Assembly (NCBI GenBank): GCA_012033335.1
Contig: JAAURB010000030.1
Location: 1-53,826 of the forward strand
Length of the DNA: 53,826 bases
Direction of reading: 5' to 3'
From: Oscillatoriales cyanobacterium RM2_1_1
GTDB lineage: Bacteria; Cyanobacteriota; Cyanobacteriia; Cyanobacteriales; Microcoleaceae
Shown one piece after another: positions 16,975 through 27,773 of this stretch. A program made the position numbers and the translations under genes. A model generated the notes under the pieces. The model worked only from the letters and a program-made list of their open reading frames with translations, had not been told where the DNA came from and made no database searches. Positions within the stretch are counted from its first letter, which is position 1. Every line of letters begins with the position of its first letter.

Positions 16975-19314
16975 ATGGGTTGGATGCGATACATTGCGGT
17001 TGCTCTGGTGAATGCCTTCGGTGCAGTGGTGGGAATTATTCTGATGCCTTTTCCTCAAACCACTTTAGCCCAGTCTGTTTTTGAGACCGAGGATCCTGAA
17101 CTCAGGCTAGAAGCCCCGGATCTTAATTTGCATAAAAATTCGGATCAAAAATCCCATCCGCCATCAGGTTCAATTCCTGACACCATCAATTTTTCATCTC
17201 CGACTTTTTTGACCCTTGAGACCTCCTATCCCCCAGCCCAATCCCTGACAGAACTCTATCAACTGCGCGATCGCCTCAAAGTTGACCGGGAAAAATTAGC
17301 CCAAACCCCAATCCCTGACTCCCCGACAGCAACCTGGCAGGCAGACCTGCAACAACAGCAATCCAGCACCCTGAAGGAAACCCTACGACAAACAGAAGCC
17401 CGGATTTCGATTGAAGAAAAAGCCAATCGTACCTGGCAAACCGCTGCCCAAATGGCTAATCAAGCCGTGCTGGCTGGAGATCAAAACGTAGCGGAATGGG
17501 ACAAAGCAAAACGGCTATGGTTGGAGGCGATCGCCACTCTGCGGCAGATTCCGGCTGATAGCTTTCAGGCTCAGAATGCCATTGAGAAAATCATTGAGTA
17601 TCAGGGCAACCTGGGGATTGTGGCCTATCAACAGGCTGTGGCCCAGCAAGCCGCTGCTCAACAATCCCAGCCTGAATTGCCAGCGCCCGTGGAGCCCCAA
17701 ACCATTGCGCCTCAGGTTCCTGGATTTGAGCTCTATGGCGACAGCAACCGGGATGGTGTGGTCAATGAAACCGATAACCGTCAACCCCAGCGTTGGTCCC
17801 TGGCAACAGGCCCCTTGATGTTATTTAACAGCGATGACGATGACCGCGACCAGTTACCCGATTGGCGAGATCAGATCATCAATGGTCAGGCCGATGCTGA
17901 AGATCTGGCTCCGATTCACTTCAAGCTCGCAGAATCCTATGTCGGAACCGAGGTGTTTATCTCCGTCGATGAAAAATCTCAAGATAAAGTTAATCTGTTT
18001 CAAAAGACCAGCAATGGCTGGAAACCGGTTGATCTGACGGGGCAGGTTCCTCTAGTATTCAGCCGGGATATTATTCTGGGCATCGAAGCCAGACAATTTG
18101 CCGATGGGCAGTGGGATGGTCTGGCCACCCTGACCGCCAGGGCTCGTCGCCAGGGTCAGGACGTGGCGACTACGGCCCTGCAATTGGGAGTTGCTCCGTG
18201 GATCATGTCTCCCTCAACGGCTCCGGTATCTGAACTCCACATCAGCGATCGCGGGGCTAATCAGGCTTTAGTGAGCCAGGTTCAATCCGCCGTTGTGGCC
18301 CCGGAGTCTAGAATTAAGGTTACCTCCGGTGGCACAGCCTGGATGCAAGAAGCGGCTGAAATTGGTTACGTACAGTTTCCAGCGGCCAATTCCGCCTCCA
18401 ATTCAGGCCCTAAGCAACCCAAGCATTTTCCGATGATTCTAGAAGGTCAACCGGCAGAAGCCAAAACCAGCGAGAGCTATGCCGAGTCTTTGCTCGGGAA
18501 AGAGCAGGGCTGGTTTGAGGTGGGCCAGGATCATCAATCCAATCCCCTGAACCCCACTCTGGATTCCCATAGCAATCTGGGTGTAACGCCGCCCCTACCT
18601 GACTTTCCCCTGGGCCGAATTTACTATGGCAAAGCCGACGGTGAAACTCTCAATCCTGAGATAGTAGAGTTTTTGAAAGCCCAGAACGTTCAAGGCCCCC
18701 CGGTAGAAATTGACACGTCCTGGCTGCTGATGCGCCATGTGGATGAGTTGATCAGCTTTGTGCCCAGCCAAACGGGGGAACCTCTGATGTTAGTGGCAAG
18801 CCCGGCAGATGGTGTCCAACTTCTAGAGGAGCTGGCCAGTCGGGGTTATGGTGGATTGGAACTGAATCGGGAACTCAGCACCCAAACCACTATTCAAGCG
18901 GCTTTAAATAATCAGCTATTGCTCCAGCACAATCTCAAGCTACAACGCCAAAATATTGATCCTTTAGTAAAGCAGTTGAAGCGGGAGTTTCGCTTAAAAG
19001 ATGAGCAAATTATTCGAGTGCCCCTGTTGTTTGGTTACAGTGGCTATGCCTGGTGGCCTAATCTGGTAAATGCGATTTATGTCAACCGCAAGCTTTTAGC
19101 TTCTAATCCTAGGGGTCCATTAATTGACGGGCGAGATTATCTTCAAGAGGACTTCCGGCGACGGTTGGCGATCGCCGGTCTGGATATTACGTTCCTTGAT
19201 GATCAATACTATCAAGAACTCAAGGGCGATCTTCACATGGGAACCAATACAATTCGTCAGCCCATAGAGCAGCCTTTTTGGGAAATTCTCCCGGCTAGTG
19301 CCAGGTCGTTTTGA
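16975..19314 (+). CDS. Secreted peptidyl-arginine deiminase (PAD)-like protein with altered active site
   Basis: 779 residues from ATG 16975 (Shine-Dalgarno AGGAG 6 nt upstream). A signal peptide or anchor (residues 1-33) and a helical Gln-rich stretch (about 60-230) precede a PAD middle-domain-like Ca2+ region (DSNRDGVVNETDN; DDDDRDQLPDWRDQ) and a PAD catalytic-domain-like C-terminus. Against human PAD4 as I recall it, WIQD(350)E aligns with WMQE (E459), GHVDE (H471/D473) with RHVDE (H588/D590), and VHCGTN (C645) with LHMGTN (M755). The nucleophilic Cys is thus Met, and one substrate-binding Asp is Glu. Cyanobacteria are known to carry PAD homologues. This one is probably a pseudoenzyme or has changed chemistry. 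Family assignment is fairly sure; activity is not. Confidence 0.8.
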   Translation: MGWMRYIAVALVNAFGAVVGIILMPFPQTTLAQSVFETEDPELRLEAPDLNLHKNSDQKSHPPSGSIPDTINFSSPTFLTLETSYPPAQSLTELYQLRDRLKVDREKLAQTPIPDSPTATWQADLQQQQSSTLKETLRQTEARISIEEKANRTWQTAAQMANQAVLAGDQNVAEWDKAKRLWLEAIATLRQIPADSFQAQNAIEKIIEYQGNLGIVAYQQAVAQQAAAQQSQPELPAPVEPQTIAPQVPGFELYGDSNRDGVVNETDNRQPQRWSLATGPLMLFNSDDDDRDQLPDWRDQIINGQADAEDLAPIHFKLAESYVGTEVFISVDEKSQDKVNLFQKTSNGWKPVDLTGQVPLVFSRDIILGIEARQFADGQWDGLATLTARARRQGQDVATTALQLGVAPWIMSPSTAPVSELHISDRGANQALVSQVQSAVVAPESRIKVTSGGTAWMQEAAEIGYVQFPAANSASNSGPKQPKHFPMILEGQPAEAKTSESYAESLLGKEQGWFEVGQDHQSNPLNPTLDSHSNLGVTPPLPDFPLGRIYYGKADGETLNPEIVEFLKAQNVQGPPVEIDTSWLLMRHVDELISFVPSQTGEPLMLVASPADGVQLLEELASRGYGGLELNRELSTQTTIQAALNNQLLLQHNLKLQRQNIDPLVKQLKREFRLKDEQIIRVPLLFGYSGYAWWPNLVNAIYVNRKLLASNPRGPLIDGRDYLQEDFRRRLAIAGLDITFLDDQYYQELKGDLHMGTNTIRQPIEQPFWEILPASARSF

Positions 19315-19444
19315 GGGGGCATTGTAATGGAGGGCCAGGTATAAGCCCTTTCTGGCTAACCCCTTCAAGGTTTTATCCCCGACGAAGGGAAAGCTTGTAT
19401 TCTAGAATTGTAGAATTCCAAACATCAAAGCGCGCCACCCAACA

Positions 19445-19981
19445 ATGACATCCTCCCTCCAAATCGAAAATGCTCGATTGATCAGCTTAATGCATGATGG
19501 CTCCAGTCTGGGTCTTCAGCCGTCCGATTGGCGAAAACCCCTGGAGAGAGCAACCCCTGATCCGGCAGTCGGTATCCGCCATGAGCAAATTTCAGGAAAC
19601 GCAAACTATAGACTGCATGTTGCGGCAATTCCCCAGCAAGTTGGTTGTCACTATCATGCTAACGGAGATGAAGATTATGCAGTTGTCGAGGGGACTGGAG
19701 TTTTGTTTTTTGGCCCCGTGGTCAATGGTACCGTTGTGCCAGATACATGGAAAAGTATTGCGGTGCGGGTAGGGGACAGTTTTGTAATTCCAGAAGGGTA
19801 TGCTCATCAGCTACGCAAGATAGGAGCAGCGGATTTGACCATCGTGTTTGGCTGTCCTGACTCCCATCTCAGTGATGATTCAGACCGATACCTTTTACCT
19901 GACGCTCCCAGGATGGTTGGAGGATTGTCAGCCGATCAAAACCAGATAGACCTGAATTTTCTGAATGAGCATTCTAGCTAA
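19445..19981 (+). CDS. Cupin-domain protein
   Basis: 178 residues with a single cupin barrel. Motif 1 is CHYHANGDEDYAVVEGTG, with metal-ligand His-His-Glu. Motif 2 is GDSFVIPEGYAHQLRKIG, with the fourth ligand His. The fold usually binds Fe, Mn or Ni and serves dioxygenase, isomerase or storage roles; no specific substrate can be named. Its stop overlaps the scpB start by 17 bp, so the two are translationally coupled. ATG 19445 (MTSSLQIENARL) is the only sensible start. Confidence 0.85.
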   Translation: MTSSLQIENARLISLMHDGSSLGLQPSDWRKPLERATPDPAVGIRHEQISGNANYRLHVAAIPQQVGCHYHANGDEDYAVVEGTGVLFFGPVVNGTVVPDTWKSIAVRVGDSFVIPEGYAHQLRKIGAADLTIVFGCPDSHLSDDSDRYLLPDAPRMVGGLSADQNQIDLNFLNEHSS

Positions 19982-20480
19982 AGTGGAGGCAGTCCTCTAC
20001 CTCAAAGGTCAATCCCTTTCCATTCGTGAAATGGTAGAACTGACGGGGGGCGATCGCGCCGATGTAGAAGATGCCTTGATTCAACTGATGTCCGACTATG
20101 CCCACCGGGAAACAGCTCTGGAAATTGTGGAACAGGGCAAAAAGTATAGTTTGCAATTAAAATCAGCTTACAGTAGTCTGATTGGGACTCTGATTCCTGC
20201 TGATCTGGGACTGGGAGTCCTGCGAACCTTAGCGGCGATCGCTTTAAGCAAAGGCATTACGCAAACTCAATTGGTGGATTTGCGCGGTTCAGGAGCCTAT
20301 CAGCAGGTTCAGGAACTCGTCGAGCAGGGATTCGTCACTAAACGCAAGCACCCTGAAACCCGCTCCTATTGGTTGCAAGTCACAGAAAAATTTCACCAAT
20401 ATTTCCAGGTGGATCAACTGCCCCAGGGTCTTTCCCTCGAAGCGATTGTCCAAGCCACCCCAGATCAGCCCGATGAATGA
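19965..20480 (+). CDS. scpB: Segregation and condensation protein B
   Basis: 171 residues. ScpB is the winged-helix kleisin partner that, with ScpA and SMC, forms the chromosome-condensing complex. Family features: the opening VEAVLYLKGQSLSIREMVEL, then ALEIVEQGKKYSLQLK, and the second winged helix TLAAIALSKGITQTQLVDLRGSGAYQQVQELVEQGFV. It overlaps the cupin gene end by 17 bp and precedes tamB by 146 bp. scpA is not in the window. Confidence 0.93.
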   Translation: MSILAKVEAVLYLKGQSLSIREMVELTGGDRADVEDALIQLMSDYAHRETALEIVEQGKKYSLQLKSAYSSLIGTLIPADLGLGVLRTLAAIALSKGITQTQLVDLRGSGAYQQVQELVEQGFVTKRKHPETRSYWLQVTEKFHQYFQVDQLPQGLSLEAIVQATPDQPDE

Positions 20481-20626
20481 ATCTAGTGAATGAATCCAAT
20501 GGCAATCAGGCTTTAGCTTAGAATCTTGAGGGGGGGTTGATCAAATTGAGACGATTTATTAGCTTGAGGCATTCAAGTTGATCGGTTCTCCTGACCCTGG
20601 ATTGGAAACCTGGTTAGAGCATTGAA

Positions 20627-23600
20627 ATGACCAACCTGCCCAATGGAAGCCCGGAACCCAATAGTTCTCCCCCCAGGCGACGGCCCTGGAAAACGGTGCT
20701 GCTCTGGGGAGGGGTTACCCTAGGAATTGGAGCCGTGGCCGCCGGAGTCACGGCAGTTTGGTTTGTAAAAAATCGGCTAGTCCCGGTGATTTCTTCCGGG
20801 TTGAGCAACTTTGTCCAGCGCCCGGTTGAAGTCGGGCCCATCGAACGCATTACCCCCACCCGTATTCGCTTTGGTCAATCTGCGTTGCCGCCCACGGAAT
20901 CTGATGCCAGTAACGCTACGGTGGAAGCCGTTGAAGTTGGATTTTCTCTACTTTCGCTGCTCTTCAAACCCAAGATCAGACTGGATTTTACCCTGGTTAA
21001 TCCAGAGGTTTATTTAGCCGAAAACAGTCAGGGTCAATGGCTTGATTTACGATTAAAACAGGGGGGCGAACTTCCTGTAGATCTGGAGTTCGGCACAATT
21101 CAGACCCGAAATGTAGCCATTGGTTTGCAACCCTACAGCATTGCGGAACCGGCAGAGTTAATTTCCCTAAATGTTGATCAAGCCAGGGTCAGGCTCAGTG
21201 ATGAAAATCAACGGCTTCAAGCCGAGGCCCGGGGAGCATTCAACCAGGGAGGTCGCTTTTCCACCAATGCCCGGGGAGATTTGGAGCTGGGAAATTGGAA
21301 AATTGGTTTGAAAGCGCAAGACATTCAATCTGCCCAATTTGATGGCTTGATTGAAAGTCAGGAATTCACCCTGGGCCAGGGAGAAGTTGATGCCAACTTA
21401 TCGGTTGAACTGGTGGATGAAAAGTTGGCTGGGGTTCAAGGCACGGCCAGAGTCGATGACGTTCAAATTGATCTGGCCTCCATCCAACAACCCATTCGCC
21501 CGATTGATGGAGAATTCAAGTTTTCGGGTACTGAAGGTGAAATTAAACGACTGACCAGCGGTTTAGGCGATGCCAGGGTCAATCTGGCTGGCACCGTTAA
21601 AACGAACTCTCAGTTCGACTTTGATCAAACTCGAGTTGATGTCGTTGCTAACCTGGAACCGATTCAACTGACAACCGGATTGAACACGATCAATACCGAG
21701 CTAAAGCAACCCTTATCCCTGCCCTTTCCCGTGACTGGAGAAGCCAAAGCTGAGCTAAATGTAACGGGAACCTTGGCTAATCCAAAAGTTGCAGGAACCT
21801 TCAACAATACCGAAACGATTCGGATTGACCAATTGACCTTTAGCAACATTCAAACTAGCTTTCAAGCCACGGCAGACCTGGACAAAGAATTCAACCTAAA
21901 ATCCGATCCGAAAATTATCATTGACCAGCTCAATATTGAACCTAGCTTTGGCGGTGCGATTACTGGCTCAGGGGCGGTCGTGCTCAATGGATTCAAGGCA
22001 GCAATTCAGCCTCAAGATTCAGTTCAATCCCCCGCTTCAACCGCTTCTCCAACTCGATCAACCCCCACGCCAAACCCTCAGGTTCAAACGGGATCGCCCC
22101 TCGATTCTAAGGTTAATCCGGCGGTTAAATTTGACCTGAATGTGAGTAATCTGCCTGTCGAGCAAATCCTGCAAGCCTATGGGGTATCGACCAGCTTTCA
22201 ACTGGGGGAACTCTCAGCCACCGCCCAAATTTCCGGAACCCTTGACCAACCGCAAGCCACCGCTGAGTTTACCCTGCCTGCCGCCAGTTATCCGATGGCG
22301 GGAACCGCCCGATTGACCGATGATCAGGTCAGCGCCACTGTGCAAATTGCTGATGGAGTCGCGACTCTGAGGGCCAGTCAAACCCAGGGGATCTGGAAGG
22401 GGATGGTGCAGGCAGAAGACATTGCCCTGGCTCCTCTAGTTACTCTAGGATTGCCCTTAACGAACTTATCCCCTACTCAAAAACCAAAATTGCCCAATTG
22501 GATCTGGCCGGGGATCAGTTAAATTTACAGGCTGATTTCTCGAGCTCACTGCAAAATTTCAATCCCAATACGGTCACGGGCCAAGGTGATATTCAAGTCA
22601 GTTTGGATAACCGGCTGATTAATATTCAAGCTCAGGTTGATCAAGGGCAATTGAGCGCCCGGTTTAATACTGATCCGTTGCCCCTGAATCGTCTGGTTGA
22701 TGCCGGATTACCGTTTGCCAATTTGTCCCCTGATGCGGTCAATCAAGTTCAGGACTTGGACATTCGCAATGGTAGCTTACAGGCCCAGGGAACTGTAGCT
22801 GGAGCTTTACAGACTCTCAGTCCGAGTCAAGTTACCGCCGCAGTGACGAGTCAGATCAACCTGGGCAATGCCGGAGGACAAATTCAGGCGGATGGCACCC
22901 TGAATCAGGGCCAGTTTCAAGCCAATATTGATGCGGCTGGGGTGGCCCTGAATCCATTGATCGATCTGGGACTGCCCTATGCCAACCTTGCCCCTGAGGT
23001 GGCAACTCAGATTCAAGACCTGGATTTTAGCAATGGCCGATTGCAGGGGGAGGGATTTGTAGCGGGAAATCTGGCCAATCTCAATAGGGTTGATGGGACA
23101 GTGCAGGGAACGATCAACCTGGGAAACTTTGGCGGGAGTATTCAAGGACAGGGCTCCCTCAATCAGGGACAGTTTCAGGCCCAGGTAAATACTTCGGCCA
23201 TTCCCCTAGAACCCTTGGTGGAGTTGGGTTTGCCCCTGGCGAATTTGTCTCCGGATCTGGCCGCTGAAATTCAGGATTTAGACCTGGACAATGGTACCTT
23301 ACAGGGGGATATTACGGCCTCTGGCTCCCTGAACAATGGAGCCCCGGCTGCGATTACGGCCAATCTCAACAGCGTCATCAACCTGGGGAATCAAGGCGGG
23401 GTCATCAAAGCCACCGGCGAAACCCAGGGCGATCGCTGGAAAACCCTAATCAGCGGCGATGCGATCGCCCTAGAGCGGTTTTCTGAATTGGTAGAGTCCC
23501 AAACCCAGGATTTGCTCGATCCCCTGCGGCAGCGCGGGTTGCTAGCCCAGGCTGAAAATATGCCCCTATTGCGGGGATTCCTGAATACTCGCTTGGGGGC

Positions 23601-26600
23601 TTCTGGTATCGGGTTGAAGTTGAATCCCCAAACGATTCAAGCCGTGGGTCGCCTCAACTTAACTGAATTGCCAATTCTGAAGCAGCCGTTAGAATCGGTG
23701 TTCAACTGGAATGGTCAACGGATAGAAATCGAGAAAGCAGAAACCCCTCAGATTGGGGCGAATGGCTTTGTGACAGTGGAGTTTCAGGGGACTGGAGTGC
23801 CTCAAATCTCGAACCTAGATCTAAATGTGCGGGTGTCGGACTTCAACCTGCAATCTCCCCTGGTACAGGATGTCCTGGCTACCTTGCCCCCGGCAGTCAC
23901 GGCTGGGGAGGCACCGTTAACGGGAAGCGTCAGCTTTAACGGCAAACTAACTGGCGCACCGGATCGCTTAGCCCTGGCTGGAAATTTGGAGCTGGACAAT
24001 TTTGCCGTCCGGGATCTGGAATTTGATCCGGTGATGGCGGGAACCATTACCGCCGGGGTGAATCAAGGGCTGGATCTGGCCCTAGTCGGAGAACAAGACC
24101 GGATTGAATTGGCCCTAAACAACCGTTATTTGCCCATAAGTTTCTTAGTCAAAGCGGATGAAGCCGTGGCTCAAGGGGTGCCCCAGGGGGAAAATCTCTT
24201 GGTGAGCTTCAGTCAATTTCCCCTAGGGGTATTGAACCTGGCTCCCCTGCAACAAAATAATATTGGCGAGATCAGTGGAACGGCTTCTGGCAATGCCCTG
24301 GTTTCAGGGCTGGCGACTCTAGCTCCTGGTCAACTCGATCCCCGGCAAATTGAAGTCCGCCAGGGGGAGTTAACCGTTGAGCAACCGACCCTGGGATACA
24401 TTGTGGCTGAACAGTTAGAAGCAGATTTTGCCTATGTGAATGGCATTGCCACCCTGGATGGATTTCTGCGGTTGCCCGATAGTGAATGTATTCGGGATCC
24501 TCGAGCTGTGGGGAGTGCTCTCTGTTCTACGGTTCCTGAAGAAAGAAGTATATTTCGGATTGAAGGGCGGGCTGATGTTCCCCAACTTCTGGCGGAACTG
24601 CAAGCCGGGGGTTACAATCTCCAGGAACCTTCAACTGCCGCTTCCACTCCTCAAACCCCCCCACCCCTAGACGTTGCCATTGCCATTGAAAATGGCGAAC
24701 TTCAGGATGTGTTGACGGCTTTGCAGTGGTTCGAAATTGGTGATATTGGTCGGGGCGTTCAAACCCCAACCTACGGAACCGCCGCCGATGTCCAGCCCCT
24801 GGCGGTCGGTTTGCCGCCGGAGGCTACTTTACTCCAGCAATTACGCCGACTCGCAGAAATTCAGGCTCTCCTGGCTCAGCAGACCGCAACAGACGAGGAA
24901 AGCCCCTTGCCGCCATTGCAAGCCCTACGGGGTGAATTTTCTGGAACCATTACGGCTAGCGGTTCTATCCGAACTGGAATTGATGGCAAGGCTGACATTA
25001 CCAACACCAATACCTGGACATGGGGAACCTTCACGGCGGAGGAGTTTGACCTCGAAGCCTTCCTGGAGGGCAATGTGATTCGAGTGTTGCCGCTGCAAAT
25101 GCAGGCTGGAGGGGCGATTTATGATTTCCGGGGACAGTTGGATTTGGCTAGCCAGCGGCCTTCCGGCCAGTTTCGGGTCAAGAATCTCCAATTAGACCAG
25201 TTGCAGGATAACTTAGAGGAATATGTCGATCTCCCGGATGTGAATTTAACCGGAGAATTAAATGTAGATGCCAAGATTGCTGGAACCTTAGAAAATCCCC
25301 AGGCGACCGGAGTACTCACCATTGTGGATGGAACCGTCAACGGAGAGGAGATTCCCCAAGCGGATGGCAGTTTCACTTACAACAATGCTCGCCTCAGTTT
25401 TGGGGGGGATATTCTGTTAGCCGAGGCAGACCCGATTCAAATCCGGGGAAGCGTCCCCTATCGTTTGCCCTTTGCTAAAGTCGCCCCAGCCAGCGATCGC
25501 ATTCAGATTCAGCTTGATATTCGAGATGAAGGATTGAAAGTCGTCAATCTGTTTAGTCCCCTAGATCTGGTGGCAGGCAAGGGTCTGGTGCAGCTCAGGA
25601 TCGGGGGAAACCTGCAGCAGACGGCGGAGGGAGATATTGCCGCATTAAACCTGCAACCCCAGGGGGTATTCAAGATTCAAGAGGGCAAATTGGTCACGGA
25701 TTGTGCTGTTCCTCTGGAGGATCCTCCAGCTCCCAAAGCCGATTGCGTCGAACAATCCATTGTGGGCCTAAGTGGGACAGCAGAGTTTCTCGGCGATCGC
25801 ATTCGGGTAGAAGGAATTCAAGGGAGCCTTGAGGGAGACAGCGGCACCGGGAAAATTCTCCTCCAGGGAATTCTACCCCTAAATCAGCCTTTTCTTGAAA
25901 ACGATCCAGACAGTTTGACCCCACTCCAGCTCAGCCTGGACAATCTCAATGTAGATCTAAAAGGGCTCTATAGTGGCAACGTGGTGGGGATTATTCGAGT
26001 CAATGGCACAGCCCTTGAACCTCAAATTGGGGGGCTCGTTGCCGTGTCCAATGGAACGGTGTTACTGCCCACAGGAGGTGGAGGGGTAGGAGGAGGGTCG
26101 CTGCCGGGGACAGGCCCGATTGAGCCCAGTCTCAACGGTTTGCAACTGACCCTCGGAGAAAATACCCGGATCCGCTCTGCCTCTCCAGTATCGGGTTTTC
26201 TGGATGCGCCATTACTCGACTTCATTGCCCAAGGTTCAATTACAGTAAATGGGGCACTCGATAGTGTTGAAAGTATTCGGCCCCAAGGCGTTGTCGAGTT
26301 AGTCAGCGGCGGAGTCAATCTCTACACTACTCGACTCCGGCTCGACACCGGCTATCCTCAACGGGCTATTTTTACCCCCTACCAGGGTTTGGATCCGGTT
26401 CTGGATGTTCGATTGGTGACCCGAGTTCCAGAAACCACCCGGTTTGAAGCTCCTGCAACCGCCTTTGCCTCCGAACAGGTCGAAGCTAGCCCCGCTCGAT
26501 TTGGTACGGTGCGGACGATTCGCGTGACGGCGATTGTTCAAGGCCCAGCCTCTCAGATCAATGACATTATTGAGCTCAAAAGCTCACCCCCCCGGTCTGA

Positions 26601-26988
26601 AACTCAATTGGTTGCCTTGCTCGGGGGCAGTGCAATTGAAGGGGTCACAGGAGACAGCACCTTATTCCTAGCCAATTTAGCTAGTGTAGGATTATTTAGC
26701 GATTTGCAGCAGACGATCATCAAGGCTACGGGTTTGACGGAGTTTCGCCTATATCCGGCTAGAGTTTCTGAAAATAGTTCTAGTAATGCCTCAGCCCTAG
26801 GAGTAGGACTGGAGATTGGGTTTGATATCACCGATGATGCTTCTGTTTCCCTCAGCCGGGTTCTGGCAGCAGATCAGCCTACTCAACTGGGAATCAACTA
26901 CCGGATCAACGATGAGTTATTGATTCGAGGCGCGACTAATTTTTCTGATGAAAGCGAAATTCGATTTGAATACGAAATTCAGTTCTAA
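20627..26988 (+). CDS. tamB: TamB-family translocation/lipid-transport protein (one frameshift)
   Basis: This is a giant envelope protein of the AsmA/TamB (DUF490) family that bridges the inner and outer membranes. A proline-rich N-terminus and one transmembrane helix (VLLWGGVTLGIGAVAAG) precede long beta-rich repeats. The C-terminal TamB domain includes RVTAIVQGPASQIND, LKSSPPRSETQLVALLGG and a final strand FEYEIQF. The frame beginning at 20627 stops at 22522, but homology continues in the -1 frame (KIAQLDLAGDQLNLQ). Adding one A to the A5 run at 22479-22483 gives TQKTKIAQLDLAG and a 2,120-residue protein. Four ~88-residue internal repeats with (L/A)GLPxANLSP cores occur at about 22430-23240. 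The second frame has a TTG 'start' at 22498 that is not a real initiation site. Confidence 0.9.
22479..22483 (+). other. Frameshift site in A5 run (tamB)
   Basis: CTCAAAAACC with one extra A joins the two halves of tamB in frame as T-Q-K-T-K-I-A-Q-L-D-L. This is a one-base homopolymer loss. Confidence 0.75.
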
Positions 26989-27004
26989 ACAGTCCCCCTT
27001 AAGG

Positions 27005-27049
27005 AAAAGTTAATCAAGCCAAAAAAAACCTTAACGAAGCTTAACTTTT
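27005..27049 (+). terminator. Inverted repeat after tamB
   Basis: AAAAGTTAA (27005-27013) pairs with TTAACTTTT (27041-27049) across a 27-nt loop containing A8. It is a probable 3'-end structure, not a classic GC-rich intrinsic terminator. Confidence 0.45.
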
Positions 27050-27186
27050 CGTTACGCTGTTTTAGATTGGAATCATTAGATAAGTAAAAGTACCTAAAAT
27101 TCCTAGTTTATGGCTTCGTTCACTGGAGCCATTCTCACAAAACCAGTAGGAAAAACCAGTTGACTATCGTTAAGTATTCGTTGAGT

Positions 27187-27708
27187 ATGCAGAAAATCAA
27201 TGTGGCGGAGTTACTGGCTCGCTATGGTGCCGGAGAGCGAACCTTTAAGGATGCTGACCTGGAAGGGGTGGACTTATTCGAAGCCAATTTAGCAGGGGTT
27301 AACTTGCAAAATAGCCGCTTAAACCGGAGTTATTTGCCCTATGCTAACCTGAGCAATGCTGACTTGGGCAATACGCAGCTTTGCGAGGCGGAGTTTGGCA
27401 ATACGCAGCTCTATCAAGCCAATCTTTCCCAGGCCAATTTACAATCGACCAACCTCGCCCGGGCCAATCTCCGGTACGCCAACCTCCAGCAAGCCAATCT
27501 AACCCACGCCAACCTTCAGGGAGCCGATTTATACCAGGCAGACCTGAGCCAGGCTAACCTAAGCCATGCTGATCTGAGGGGGGCAAATCTGGAACAGGCT
27601 AGGTTGAAGGAAGCGAATCTGATCGGTTGCAACCTTTACCGGGCTAAAAAAGCAGATCTATCCGAGGCAAAATTCGACGATAGCACCATTGGCCCCAACG
27701 GCTATTAG
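27187..27708 (+). CDS. Pentapeptide-repeat protein
   Basis: About 173 residues. After a short N-terminus (MQKINVAELLARYGAGERTF) nearly the whole protein is A(D/N)Lxx pentapeptides, for example ANLQQANLTHANLQGADLY, predicted to form a right-handed quadrilateral beta-helix. The frame opens at TTG 27160, but ATG 27187 matches the usual family start. There is no signal peptide, so it is probably cytoplasmic. Such proteins are very abundant in cyanobacteria. Gyrase protection is known for some members (Qnr/MfpA), but nothing here points to it. Confidence 0.88.
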   Translation: MQKINVAELLARYGAGERTFKDADLEGVDLFEANLAGVNLQNSRLNRSYLPYANLSNADLGNTQLCEAEFGNTQLYQANLSQANLQSTNLARANLRYANLQQANLTHANLQGADLYQADLSQANLSHADLRGANLEQARLKEANLIGCNLYRAKKADLSEAKFDDSTIGPNGY

Positions 27709-27773
27709 AGTTGAGTTGGGATAATTGACAAGGACAATCGGGTGCTCTGTATCCGATGTTAAGGGGGCTGGAA

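Noticed and set aside
22476-22490. Programmed slippage on the tamB A-run
   Set aside because: A5 is short for efficient slippage and the break matches the window-wide one-base-loss pattern.
22498-26988. Separate gene starting at TTG 22498
   Set aside because: Sequence similarity and the internal repeat run continuously across the junction; it is the second part of frameshifted tamB.
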